A stretch of DNA of 64,000 nucleotides from Rhodobacteraceae bacterium F11138 (GTDB lineage: Bacteria > Pseudomonadota > Alphaproteobacteria > Rhodobacterales > Rhodobacteraceae): positions 1-64,000 of the forward strand of contig JAEKDP010000013.1 of assembly GCA_016521575.1 (NCBI GenBank). Reading direction: 5' to 3'. A program made the position numbers and the translations under genes. Positions 15,719-24,087 of the stretch are shown here, piece by piece (within the stretch, counting starts at the first letter, position 1; each line of letters opens with the position of its first letter). The notes under the pieces are model-generated. The model worked only from the letters and a program-made list of their open reading frames with translations, was not told the DNA's origin and ran no database searches.

Positions 15719-17536
15719 TCAGTCCGGCTGATACCACCAGACCTCGGGCATGAAGCCGATCCCGTCGCCATTGAGGGGCAGACGGTCTGGGTAGCGCAGC
15801 TGGCGCGCATGTGCGATACGCCCGACGTCGAATTGCCAGATCGGGATGACATAGCGGCCAGCGGTCAGAACCCGGTCCAGAGCGCGTACGGCGGCGACGA
15901 ATTCCTCTCGGGTTTCGGCCTGCAACATGGCGTCGATCATGCCGTCCACGGCAGGAGAGGCGACGCCCATCAGGTTGCGCGTGCCCGGTGTCTCCGCCCC
16001 GGAACTGCCCCAATACAACCGCTGTTCGTTGCCCGGTGACAGCGACAGAGCACGGCGAAATGTGGTCATGTCAAAGTCCTGGGTGCCGATCCGGGCAGTA
16101 TATTGCGCGTCGTCCACCGTGGTGACGGTTGCGACGATGCCCAGCCGTTGCAGCGCCCGTGAGAACAGATCGATCACGGTCTGGTTTCCGGTGTCGCCCT
16201 GGCGCAAGAGCACGTCAAAGACAAAGGCCTGTCCGTTTTCGTTTTTCAACACGCCATCGCGCACAGCCCATCCGGCCCGGCCCAGCAACGTCATCGCCTG
16301 TTTCAGATTGTCCCGGTTGCGGGCGGTTTCGTCGCTGACCGGCAGGCTATACCCTTCCAGCGTGCCCGGCAGCAGACCGTCGGCATAGGGCAGCAACAAT
16401 GCGCGCACCGCACCTTTGGCCGGGCCGGGCCGCATCGCCAGTTCGGAATTGGAAAAATACGACGTGATCCGGGGCTGAACCCCGCCTGTCACAGTGTCAT
16501 TCACATATTCGAAGTTGAACGCCAGCAGCATGGCCTGGCGCACGCGCCAGTCATCAAATGGCGGGCGGCGGGTATTCATCACGAAACCCGTCATTCCCGA
16601 CGGCCGCCGATGCGGGATCTCGGATTTCACGACATCGCCGCGCTGAACGGCGGGGAAATCGTATTGCGTGTTCCATTTCTCGGCGTTGAACTCGCGCATC
16701 GCGGTCAATTCGCCGGCTTTGAAGGCTTCGAACAGCACGGTCTGGTCGCCGTAAAAATCGATGCGCATCTCATCGAAATTCTGCGTGCCGCGCCGGAACG
16801 GCAGATCCTTGCCCCAATAGTCTGGATTGCGCCGCAGGGTCACATAGCGTCCGGCCTCAAAATCGCTGACGACATAAGCGCCGGTGCCAATAGGGATTTC
16901 ATCCAGCCCCGAGGCGGTGAAATCCTTGTCGCGCCACTGGGCTTTCTGCAGGATCGGACGCAAGCCCGCGATCAAGGCCAATTCGCGGTTGTCGGTATTG
17001 AACTCGATACGAAGGCTGCGCGGTCCGGTCTGGCGAATCGAGGAAATCTGGCTCGCCATGCCGCGATAGCGAAAATGCCCCTGGCTGCCCAGGGTTTCAA
17101 ACGACCATATCACGTCTTCGACGGTCACCGGGTTGCCGTCCGAGAAACGGGCTTCGGGGCGCAGGTCGAATTCCACCCAGGATCGGTCCGGTGCGGTGCG
17201 GACCGATTCGGCCAAAAGACCGTATAATGTAAAGGGTTCGTCCCGGGATCGGCCCATCAGGGATTCGTATCCCCAGAAGCTCAGCTGCCAGGGCGCGGTG
17301 CCTTTCTGAACGAAAGGATTGAGGGAATCAAAGCCGCCGGTGTTGCCAAAAACGATGCGCCCCCCTTTGGGCGCATCCGGGTTGGCATAGGGCAGCGACA
17401 CAAAATCCGGTGGTAGGGCGGGGGTCCCATACATAGCTATGCCATGTGGTGATTCTGCTGTTGCGAAATCGGCCGCCAAAAGAATGGCGAATCCTGTGAT
17501 CAGCGCGCCTGCGCGTCGGAAAAAATCTGGTCGCAC
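15719..17536 (-). CDS. Extracellular solute-binding protein, family 5 (YejA-like peptide ABC transporter)
   Basis: 605 residues with a signal peptide (GALITGFAILLAADFATA) and the SBP_bac_5 fold. Recognisable blocks are the opening APKGGRIVFGN and FDSLNPFVQKG, the substrate-binding core VEFDLRPEARFSDGNPVTVEDV (split), and VRQAMLLAFNFEYVN. It resembles YejA-type proteins that bind oligopeptides or microcin-like peptides in the periplasm. The GTG at 17536 is used as the start because it precedes the signal peptide directly. No permease or ATPase genes follow within the window's neighbouring DNA, so it is an orphan here or its transporter lies elsewhere. Confidence 0.88.
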   Translation of the reverse strand: MRPDFFRRAGALITGFAILLAADFATAESPHGIAMYGTPALPPDFVSLPYANPDAPKGGRIVFGNTGGFDSLNPFVQKGTAPWQLSFWGYESLMGRSRDEPFTLYGLLAESVRTAPDRSWVEFDLRPEARFSDGNPVTVEDVIWSFETLGSQGHFRYRGMASQISSIRQTGPRSLRIEFNTDNRELALIAGLRPILQKAQWRDKDFTASGLDEIPIGTGAYVVSDFEAGRYVTLRRNPDYWGKDLPFRRGTQNFDEMRIDFYGDQTVLFEAFKAGELTAMREFNAEKWNTQYDFPAVQRGDVVKSEIPHRRPSGMTGFVMNTRRPPFDDWRVRQAMLLAFNFEYVNDTVTGGVQPRITSYFSNSELAMRPGPAKGAVRALLLPYADGLLPGTLEGYSLPVSDETARNRDNLKQAMTLLGRAGWAVRDGVLKNENGQAFVFDVLLRQGDTGNQTVIDLFSRALQRLGIVATVTTVDDAQYTARIGTQDFDMTTFRRALSLSPGNEQRLYWGSSGAETPGTRNLMGVASPAVDGMIDAMLQAETREEFVAAVRALDRVLTAGRYVIPIWQFDVGRIAHARQLRYPDRLPLNGDGIGFMPEVWWYQPD

Positions 17537-17615
17537 TTTGGCAACAATCCTGCTCTGGCTTTATTTTGTTAACGTTTAGGCTAACGAGGGATTCACGTCT
17601 TTTCAAACTTTTAGC

Positions 17616-17644
17616 TTGGATGCCGCATGGGAATTGCGTATAAA
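17616..17644 (+). promoter_or_regulatory. Strong sigma-70-type promoter for a small RNA
   Basis: TTGGAT (17616-17621), a 17-nt spacer and TATAAA (17639-17644). Spacing is optimal and both boxes are close to consensus. Transcription would start near 17651, inside the intergenic region, about 200 nt before the next gene. Confidence 0.65.
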
Positions 17645-17650
17645 GGACTC

Positions 17651-17726
17651 ACTGCTCGATAGGTTTCTTGCCTGTATGAAACCTGCCTCAATAACTCAAC
17701 GCCCGCCTCGTGCGGGCGTTTTTTTT
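17651..17726 (+). ncRNA. Candidate small RNA of about 76 nt
   Basis: The region runs from the predicted start near 17651 to the end of a T8 tract at 17726. It has a 5' hairpin AGGTTTC/GAAACCT (17661-17667 and 17678-17684, 10-nt loop), a single-stranded linker GCCTCAATAACTCA, and an intrinsic terminator (stem ACGCCCGC/GCGGGCGT, 17699-17719). It contains no plausible ORF. Promoter, hairpin and terminator form a complete short transcription unit between a binding-protein gene and bdhA. I cannot assign a known family. A Hfq-type or RNA-binding-protein-dependent regulator is an inference from the architecture. Confidence 0.6.
17699..17726 (+). terminator. Rho-independent terminator
   Basis: An 8-bp GC-rich stem ACGCCCGC/GCGGGCGT with a 5-nt loop (CTCGT) runs directly into eight T residues (17719-17726). 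It is the only perfect hairpin with a T tract in this intergenic region and ends the candidate small RNA. Confidence 0.9.
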
Positions 17727-17856
17727 GGTCCCGGTATTGCGGCGTTGCGGGCTGGCTCTTCGGGTCGGGGGGACGACACAGGCCGGATTTACCGTTCCCT
17801 TTGCACCCGCAGCATGACAATTTGCAAGCCATGGATTGCAACGCAGAGAGTTTATC

Positions 17857-18630
17857 ATGTCGCTGAATGGAAAAACTGCCGTCATCACGGGATCGAACTC
17901 GGGTATTGGTTTGGGAATTGCCTGGGAAATGGCCAAGGCCGGTGCCGATGTGGTGCTCAACTCATTTACGGACACCGAAGACGACCACGCGCTGGCCAGG
18001 CAGATTTCAGCCGAAACCGGCGTTTCGGCGCGTTATGTCAAGGCGGACATGTCCAAGGGTGCGGAATGCCGCGGATTGATCGAACAGGCCGGGGCCTGCG
18101 ATATCCTGATCAACAACGCGGGCATTCAGCATGTGGCTCCGATCGATGAGTTCCCGGTCGAGAAATGGGATGCGATCATCGCGATCAATCTGAACTCGGC
18201 TTTTCACACCACGGCGGCCGCGCTGCCACTGATGCGCAAGGCCGGGTGGGGCCGCGTGGTCAATATTGCCAGCGCGCACGGATTGACCGCCAGCCCTTAC
18301 AAGTCGGCCTATGTGGCGGCCAAACACGGTATTGTCGGCATGACCAAGGCGGTCGCACTGGAAACCGCCGAAGCCCCGATCACCGCAAATGCGATCTGTC
18401 CGGGGTATGTGCTGACCCCGCTGGTCGAGGCCCAGATCCCGGACACGATGAAAGAATACAACATGGGCCGCGAAGACGTGATCCGCGACGTGATGCTGGC
18501 GCGTCAGCCGTCCAAGGAATTTGCCACAGTCGAGCAACTGGGCGGCACCGCGGTGTTCCTGTGTTCCGACGCCGCGGCGCAGATCACTGGCACCACGATT
18601 TCGGTCGATGGCGGCTGGACCGCGCTGTAG
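17857..18630 (+). CDS. bdhA: 3-hydroxybutyrate dehydrogenase
   Basis: 257 residues, an SDR of the D-beta-hydroxybutyrate dehydrogenase type. It has the NAD motif TGSNSGIGLGIA (residues about 10-21), NNAGIQHVAPIDEFP, catalytic Ser in IASAHGL, YKSAYVAAKHG (Tyr/Lys) and the family C-terminus TISVDGGWTAL. The enzyme converts 3-hydroxybutyrate to acetoacetate with NAD in poly-hydroxybutyrate or ketone breakdown. The start at 17857 (MSLNGKTA) has a GAGAG RBS; the upstream in-frame ATG at 17836 is not supported. It faces putA across a short hairpin. Confidence 0.93.
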   Translation: MSLNGKTAVITGSNSGIGLGIAWEMAKAGADVVLNSFTDTEDDHALARQISAETGVSARYVKADMSKGAECRGLIEQAGACDILINNAGIQHVAPIDEFPVEKWDAIIAINLNSAFHTTAAALPLMRKAGWGRVVNIASAHGLTASPYKSAYVAAKHGIVGMTKAVALETAEAPITANAICPGYVLTPLVEAQIPDTMKEYNMGREDVIRDVMLARQPSKEFATVEQLGGTAVFLCSDAAAQITGTTISVDGGWTAL

Positions 18631-18631
18631 A

Positions 18632-18656
18632 CGGGCCTGCTGTTCGGGCAGGCCCG
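18632..18656. terminator. Hairpin between convergent bdhA and putA
   Basis: CGGGCCTG (18632-18639) pairs with CAGGCCCG (18649-18656) around a 9-nt loop. It sits just past the bdhA stop and 12 nt from the putA stop. No T tract follows on either strand, so it may act as a stability element or a weak bidirectional terminator. Confidence 0.55.
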
Positions 18657-18667
18657 ACGGGATTTCG

Positions 18668-21600
18668 TCAGGCCATGCCCCCCAGAAGGGCAGCGTTTCC
18701 GCCTGCCGCCGTGGTGTCCACACAGACGTGGCGTTCGCCCATGACGCGGGCCAGGTCGGGTTTGCCGGGGATCATTGGCAGGATCGGCCCATCGCGTTGC
18801 GCCAGCGCCTGTTCGATGGTGCGTGCGGTGGAGTCATCTCCCCACCATAGAACACCTGAAATCCCGGCAATACTGATCAGTTCGTCGGGGTCGATCCGCC
18901 CGTCCGGGCAAATGGCTTGCCCCCCCAGCGCCTGAACGGCTTGGGCCTGGGCTTGGGCGGTCTGTGCGCCGGGTCCCATGCACAACAGTGGCGCGCGACA
19001 GACCAGTCCCAGACGATTGGATTCGCCGGTCGGGCCGGGCAGGGTGCGGGGGGCGGTGGGAACGGCTGCCGGGGTCGGGGTGGGCAAGCTGGTATATTTT
19101 TCCTGCCAGTCATCCGATGCCTGCTGCCGGTCCGGAGCGCAGAAGCGCGGCATGTAATTCGGGCCGCCTGCCTTTGGTCCCGTGCCCGAAAGACCTTCGC
19201 CGCCAAACGGCTGGCTGCCGACGATGGCGCCGATCTGGTTGCGATTGACATAGATATTGCCGGCATGAATGGCTTCGGTGACGTGCTGCACACGGTCATC
19301 GATACGGGTATGCAGGCCAAAGGTCAGCCCGTAGCCTGTGGCGTTTATATCGGAAATCACCTTGTCCAATTCGTGCGATTTGAACCGCGCGACATGCAGA
19401 ACGGGGCCGAATATCTCTTTTTTCAGATCCTTGATGCCGCCGACCGAAATCAGTGTCGGGGCGACAAAGGTGCCGCCGGCAGGGGGGCGCAGTTCCTTGA
19501 GAACACGGTTCTGGTTGCGGGCCTCTTTCACATGCGCATTGATGCCGTTGCGGGCCGCGTCGTCGATGACAGGTCCCGAGTCGGTGGACAACAGCCAGGG
19601 ATCGCCCAGCGACAACGCATCCATCGCGCCCTTGAGCATGGTCAGCAGATCGTCCGCGATATCGTCCTGAACATAGAGACAGCGCAGCGCGGAACAGCGT
19701 TGTCCGGCGGATTGAAACGCGCTTTCGACAATCGCTTGCACCACCTGTTCGGGCAGCGCGGTCGAATCGACGATCATTGCGTTCAGCCCTCCGGTTTCGG
19801 CGATAAGCGGCGCGCCGGGGGCGAGATTGTCGGCCATTGTGGCGCGGATTTTCATCGCGGTGGCAGTCGAGCCGGTAAAGGCGACCCCGTTGATCCGCGC
19901 ATCCGACGTCAGCGCCGCGCCGACCGTGCCGCCCCCCGGCAACAGTTGCAGCGCGGTGGCGGGCACACCGGCGCGTTGCATCAGGGTGACGCCCAGATGT
20001 GCAATCAGCGGGGTCTGTTCCGCGGGCTTGGCCAGAACGGCGTTGCCGGTCGCCAGGGCGGCGGCGATCTGGCCGGTAAAGATGGCCAATGGAAAGTTCC
20101 AAGGGCTGATACAGGTGAATATCCCGGCGGGGGGGGCATCGGGGATGTTGGCGGCGTAATAGCGCAGGAAATCCACCGCTTCGCGCAGCTCGGCCACACC
20201 GTCGAGCAGCGATTTGCCCGCCTCGCGCGTCAGCAGGGCGAAGATTTCGCCAAAATTCTCTTCGTACAGGTCAGCTGTCCGGTTCAGGATCGCCGCCCGT
20301 TCGCTGGCGGGGGCGGCCCAAGGCGTGGCATGGGACAGGGCGGTTTGCACGTCCGCCGCGCTGGCTGCAGAAACGGTGCCGGTCCCGGTTTCATTGGCCG
20401 GATTGATGACCGCTGTTTCGGCTTCGGGGGCGGTCGCGTCGGCAAGGATCGGGGCGGCGCTCCAGTGGTGATCGCGAAACGGCGCGCGGGCGGTTTCGAT
20501 CCGTTCCAGTGTTTGCGCATGGGTCAGATCGAACCCGCGCGAGTTCGGGCGTTCCGGCAAGTAGAGCTGCGCACCCGTGGGCAGTGGCGGCATGTCGGCG
20601 CGCAGGGCATCGAACGGGTCGGCCGCCACGGTTTCGGGTGCCACGTTTTCATCGACGATCTGGTTGACGAAGGAACTGTTCGCCCCGTTTTCCAGCAGGC
20701 GGCGCACCAGATAGGCCAGCAGGTCGCGATGTGCCCCCACCGGGGCATAGATGCGGCACCGGGTGTTGTTCTGGGTCTTGACGATCTGGTGCAGGGTTTC
20801 GCCCATGCCGTGCAGACGCTGGAATTCGTACAATTGATGATCGGTCGCCATGTGCAGGATCGACGCCACCGTGTGCGCGTTGTGGGTCGCGAATTGCGGA
20901 TAGATCCGGTCGGTCATGCCAAGCAGTTTGCGTGCGTTGGCGATATAGGAAATGTCGGTGGCCGGTTTGCGGGTGAATACTGGAAAGGCCTCCATGCCAT
21001 CGACCTGGGACTGCTTGATTTCGGTGTCCCAGTAGGCGCCTTTCACCAGCCGCACCATGATGCGGCGGTCATGGCGGCAGGCCATCTCGTAGAGCGTGTC
21101 GATCACGGTGGTGGCGCGCGGCCCATAGGCCTGAACCACCACGCCGAACCCGTCCCAGCCCGCCAGGGCGGGTTCGCCCAGAACCGTGTCGATCACGTCC
21201 AGCGACAACGCCAGGCGGTCGGCTTCTTCGGCATCCACGTTCAGACCCATGCCCGCGGATTTCGCCAGCAACGCCAGCGACCGCAGACGCGGTACCAGTG
21301 CGGACATGACGCGGGCCTCCTGCGCCACCTCATAGCGGGGGTGCAGGGCCGACAGTTTGACCGATATGCCGGGATTGCGGCAGATGTCGTCGTCGGTGCA
21401 GGCGGTTGCGATCGCGGTGATGGCGCGGGAATAGGCCAGGTGATAGCGCGCTGCGTCTGCCTCGGTGCGGGCGGCTTCGCCCAGCATGTCATAGCTGTAG
21501 GTGTAGCCCTTGGCCTCCATCCCCGAGGCGCGTTTCATGGCGGCGGCGATATCTTCGCCCAGAACGAACTGGCGGCCCATTTCCTTCATCGCCCGGGTGG

Positions 21601-22075
21601 TGGCGGTGCGGATCACAGGCTCGCCCAGGCGCTTGACGGCGCTGCGCAGGGCGCGCACCGGGCTGGGCGCATCGTCATCCAGAACCTTGCCGGTCAGCAT
21701 CAGCGCCCAGGTGCTGGCATTGACCAGCGAGGACGAGGAATGCCCAAGATGCTTGCCCCAGTCGCTGGGGGCGATCTTGTCCTCGATCAGCGCGTCGATG
21801 GTGTCGGCATCGGGCACCCGCAGCAGGGCTTCGGCCAGACACATCAGGGCGATCCCCTCGTCGGTGGACAGTCCGTATTCGGCCAGAAACACCTCCATCA
21901 GCCCCGGCGCGGTACTGGCGCGGATGTTGCGCACCAGGTCGGCCCCGGCGGCGCATATGGCCGCGCGGTCGGCGTCGCTGAGGTCGGCGTCGGCGATCAG
22001 CCGTTCGATAGCGGCGGCTTCGTCGGTGTATTTGTCGGCATCGATCTTCAGGCGCAGGGGGGCGGTGGCTGTCAT
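18668..22075 (-). CDS. putA: Bifunctional proline dehydrogenase / L-glutamate-gamma-semialdehyde dehydrogenase
   Basis: 1135 residues. The N-terminal half is the FAD-dependent proline dehydrogenase barrel (ISVKLSALHPRYE, GLNVDAEEADRL, RLVKGAYWDTEIK, FATHNAHTV). The C-terminal half is an aldehyde dehydrogenase (ISPWNFPLAIFTGQ, FTGSTATAM, catalytic SAGQRCSALRC, EIFGPVLHV) plus a short extra C-terminal domain. It oxidises proline to glutamate in two channelled steps. It lacks the N-terminal ribbon-helix-helix of E. coli PutA, so it should not repress its own gene; a divergent Lrp-type regulator lies 104 nt away and probably does that. It is the largest plain metabolic gene in the window. Confidence 0.96.
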   Translation of the reverse strand: MTATAPLRLKIDADKYTDEAAAIERLIADADLSDADRAAICAAGADLVRNIRASTAPGLMEVFLAEYGLSTDEGIALMCLAEALLRVPDADTIDALIEDKIAPSDWGKHLGHSSSSLVNASTWALMLTGKVLDDDAPSPVRALRSAVKRLGEPVIRTATTRAMKEMGRQFVLGEDIAAAMKRASGMEAKGYTYSYDMLGEAARTEADAARYHLAYSRAITAIATACTDDDICRNPGISVKLSALHPRYEVAQEARVMSALVPRLRSLALLAKSAGMGLNVDAEEADRLALSLDVIDTVLGEPALAGWDGFGVVVQAYGPRATTVIDTLYEMACRHDRRIMVRLVKGAYWDTEIKQSQVDGMEAFPVFTRKPATDISYIANARKLLGMTDRIYPQFATHNAHTVASILHMATDHQLYEFQRLHGMGETLHQIVKTQNNTRCRIYAPVGAHRDLLAYLVRRLLENGANSSFVNQIVDENVAPETVAADPFDALRADMPPLPTGAQLYLPERPNSRGFDLTHAQTLERIETARAPFRDHHWSAAPILADATAPEAETAVINPANETGTGTVSAASAADVQTALSHATPWAAPASERAAILNRTADLYEENFGEIFALLTREAGKSLLDGVAELREAVDFLRYYAANIPDAPPAGIFTCISPWNFPLAIFTGQIAAALATGNAVLAKPAEQTPLIAHLGVTLMQRAGVPATALQLLPGGGTVGAALTSDARINGVAFTGSTATAMKIRATMADNLAPGAPLIAETGGLNAMIVDSTALPEQVVQAIVESAFQSAGQRCSALRCLYVQDDIADDLLTMLKGAMDALSLGDPWLLSTDSGPVIDDAARNGINAHVKEARNQNRVLKELRPPAGGTFVAPTLISVGGIKDLKKEIFGPVLHVARFKSHELDKVISDINATGYGLTFGLHTRIDDRVQHVTEAIHAGNIYVNRNQIGAIVGSQPFGGEGLSGTGPKAGGPNYMPRFCAPDRQQASDDWQEKYTSLPTPTPAAVPTAPRTLPGPTGESNRLGLVCRAPLLCMGPGAQTAQAQAQAVQALGGQAICPDGRIDPDELISIAGISGVLWWGDDSTARTIEQALAQRDGPILPMIPGKPDLARVMGERHVCVDTTAAGGNAALLGGMA

Positions 22076-22179
22076 GTCTGGTCTCCGGGTTGTGCGGGCA
22101 GTATAGAGGGATTGAACTGGTTCATTGTCCTGAATCCTGGAATTTGACAGAACGATGGCTCGAAAATGAGAGATAAACC

Positions 22180-22668
22180 ATGCAACAGAACCATCCCGGC
22201 CTGGACCGAATCGATCACAGGATTCTGGCCGTGCTGTCCGAAAACGGACGCATCAGCATTGCCGACCTTGCGCGCCACATCGGGCTGAGCAAATCGCCCA
22301 CGCAGGCCCGGTTGCGGCGTCTCGAGGCGGATGGAACGATTACCGGGTACCGGGCGCTGATCGACCCGATCCGGCTGGGGCTGGATCATGTCGCCTTTGT
22401 CGAGGTACGTTTGAACGACACGCGCGAAGCGGCCCTGGCTGCGTTCAACGCGGCCGTGGCGCGGATCGGCGAAATCGAACAGGTGCATCTGATTGCCGGA
22501 AACTTTGACTATCTGATGAAGATCCGCACCCGCTCGATGAGCGAGTACCGTATTGTTCTGGCCGAAAAAATTTCAACCTTGCCGCATGTGGCGGGTACAT
22601 CGACCTATGTGGCGATGCAGGCGGTCAAGGAAGACGCATCATTGGGGCCGCTTGGGGGTGTGAACTGA
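22180..22668 (+). CDS. putR: Lrp/AsnC-family regulator of proline use
   Basis: 162 residues. An N-terminal winged HTH (LDRIDHRILAVLSENGRIS, LSKSPTQARLRRLE) is followed by the RAM ligand-binding domain (VAFVEVRLNDTRE, VHLIAGNFDYLMKIRTRS). It is divergent from putA with a 104-nt gap, the usual arrangement for PutR, which activates putA when proline is present in related alphaproteobacteria. Assignment as putR comes from position and family, not from a defined binding site. Confidence 0.88.
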   Translation: MQQNHPGLDRIDHRILAVLSENGRISIADLARHIGLSKSPTQARLRRLEADGTITGYRALIDPIRLGLDHVAFVEVRLNDTREAALAAFNAAVARIGEIEQVHLIAGNFDYLMKIRTRSMSEYRIVLAEKISTLPHVAGTSTYVAMQAVKEDASLGPLGGVN

Positions 22669-22773
22669 CCGGCACATGGGATCTGACAATAGCCGTTGCA
22701 GGGCGGTGCGGAACCCGTCACTGTTTGGTCTGAACGGGGCGGCAAAGGTCTTCTGTCCTATGGATGAGAACGA

Positions 22774-23403
22774 ATGACGCAAGACATTCCCGAACTGGAT
22801 CGGCTGATCGCCTGTCCGAACTGTGACGCGCTGCATCTGGACATGCCGGTGCCCGATGGGGCGCGGGCACGGTGTCTGCGGTGTCACACGGTGCTCAAGG
22901 CGCCGCGCGCCGACGCCATGACCCGTATCGTCATGCTGGCCGCGACCGCGCTGATCCTGATGGTGGCGGCCGTTTTCTTTCCGTTTCTCGATCTCAGCAC
23001 CCACGGGCTGTCCCATGACAGTTCGATCTTTGACACGGTGATGGCCTTTTCCGAAGGGTTGCTGTTTCCGCTGACCTTTGCGGTCGGGGCGCTGATCGTG
23101 GTGTTGCCAGCGGTACGGTTGATCGCGCTTCTGTACGCGATCGGGCCGATGATGATCGGCTATACCCCGGCGCGCCATGCGATACCGGCCTTTCGGCTGG
23201 CACAGGCGCTCAAACCCTGGGCGATGGCCGAGATCTTCATCGTCGGCACCGCTGTTGCGCTGGTCAAGATCGGGGGCATGGCGACGGTATCGCTGGGTGC
23301 GGCTTTCTGGGCCTTTGTCGCGTTGGTTCTGGTGACGACGCTGAAGGACACGTTCATGTGCAAGCTGACGGTTTGGAAAACCATGGAAGAGCGCATCCGA
23401 TGA
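22774..23403 (+). CDS. PqiA-like membrane protein, first copy
   Basis: 209 residues. It begins with a zinc-ribbon-like segment (CPNCDALHL, CLRCHTVL) followed by four membrane helices, the PqiA half-protein layout. In E. coli PqiA is one chain with two such halves; here two adjacent genes each supply one. PqiA with PqiB and PqiC forms a trans-envelope lipid transport route. The stop overlaps the start of the second copy. Confidence 0.88.
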   Translation: MTQDIPELDRLIACPNCDALHLDMPVPDGARARCLRCHTVLKAPRADAMTRIVMLAATALILMVAAVFFPFLDLSTHGLSHDSSIFDTVMAFSEGLLFPLTFAVGALIVVLPAVRLIALLYAIGPMMIGYTPARHAIPAFRLAQALKPWAMAEIFIVGTAVALVKIGGMATVSLGAAFWAFVALVLVTTLKDTFMCKLTVWKTMEERIR

Positions 23404-24065
23404 TGTCCGCGACGCAAACAGCAGCGCCGGACCGGGACGACGGGGGGGCCAGGGTTCAGACCGCGCGGGCCGCCGGTCTGGTGGCCTGCACGGGTTGCGG
23501 ACGTGTCCACCGGCCGGATCAAACCCGTTGCCTGCGATGCAACGCCCGCCTGAGCAGCCGGGACGCGACCAGCCTGCAACGGGTCTGGGCGTGGTGGCTG
23601 GCCGGGCTGATCGCCTATATTCCCGCCAATCTTTATCCCATGCTCAGGACCACCACGATGGGCCATGAAACCGCCAGCACGATCGTGGGCGGGGTTGTCG
23701 AGCTGATCGACTATCATTCCTACGGCGTGGCCCTGATCGTGTTCGGTGCATCGGTGGTGATTCCGATCGCGAAATTCATCGCCATTGCCTATCTGGCGTA
23801 TAGCGTGCAGTTCCGGCGCGGCAAGAAAGGTGTGCTCGCCCGGCAACATCTGTACGAAGTGGTCGAATTCATCGGGCGGTGGTCGATGATCGATGTCTTC
23901 GTAGTGGCGATCCTGTCATCCCTGGTGCAGTTCAACTTTGTTGCGTCCATTCATCCGGGTATTGCAGCAGTTTCATTCGCCTCGTCGGTTGCATTCACCA
24001 TGCTTTCCGCTCAAAGCTTTGATTCCAGAATGATCTGGGATGCGAATGAGGCCGTAGAGACATGA
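23400..24065 (+). CDS. PqiA-like membrane protein, second copy
   Basis: 221 residues from the ATG at 23400 (an ATG at 23403 is also possible), overlapping the previous stop. The layout is the same: CTGCGRVHRPDQTRCLRCNARL zinc ribbon (Cys pairs) near residues 25-46, then four helices with AGLIAYIPANLYPML. The open frame upstream of 23400 lies inside the first copy and is ignored. It forms the second half of a split PqiA. Confidence 0.88.
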   Translation: MMSATQTAAPDRDDGGARVQTARAAGLVACTGCGRVHRPDQTRCLRCNARLSSRDATSLQRVWAWWLAGLIAYIPANLYPMLRTTTMGHETASTIVGGVVELIDYHSYGVALIVFGASVVIPIAKFIAIAYLAYSVQFRRGKKGVLARQHLYEVVEFIGRWSMIDVFVVAILSSLVQFNFVASIHPGIAAVSFASSVAFTMLSAQSFDSRMIWDANEAVET

Positions 24066-24087
24066 TGCCGACCGGGGCAGGGATACC

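Noticed and set aside
18917..22147. A 1076-codon open frame on the plus strand opposite putA
   Set aside because: It is the antisense shadow of putA: Gly/Arg/His-rich, no domain, no RBS, and the minus-strand PutA has all expected motifs.
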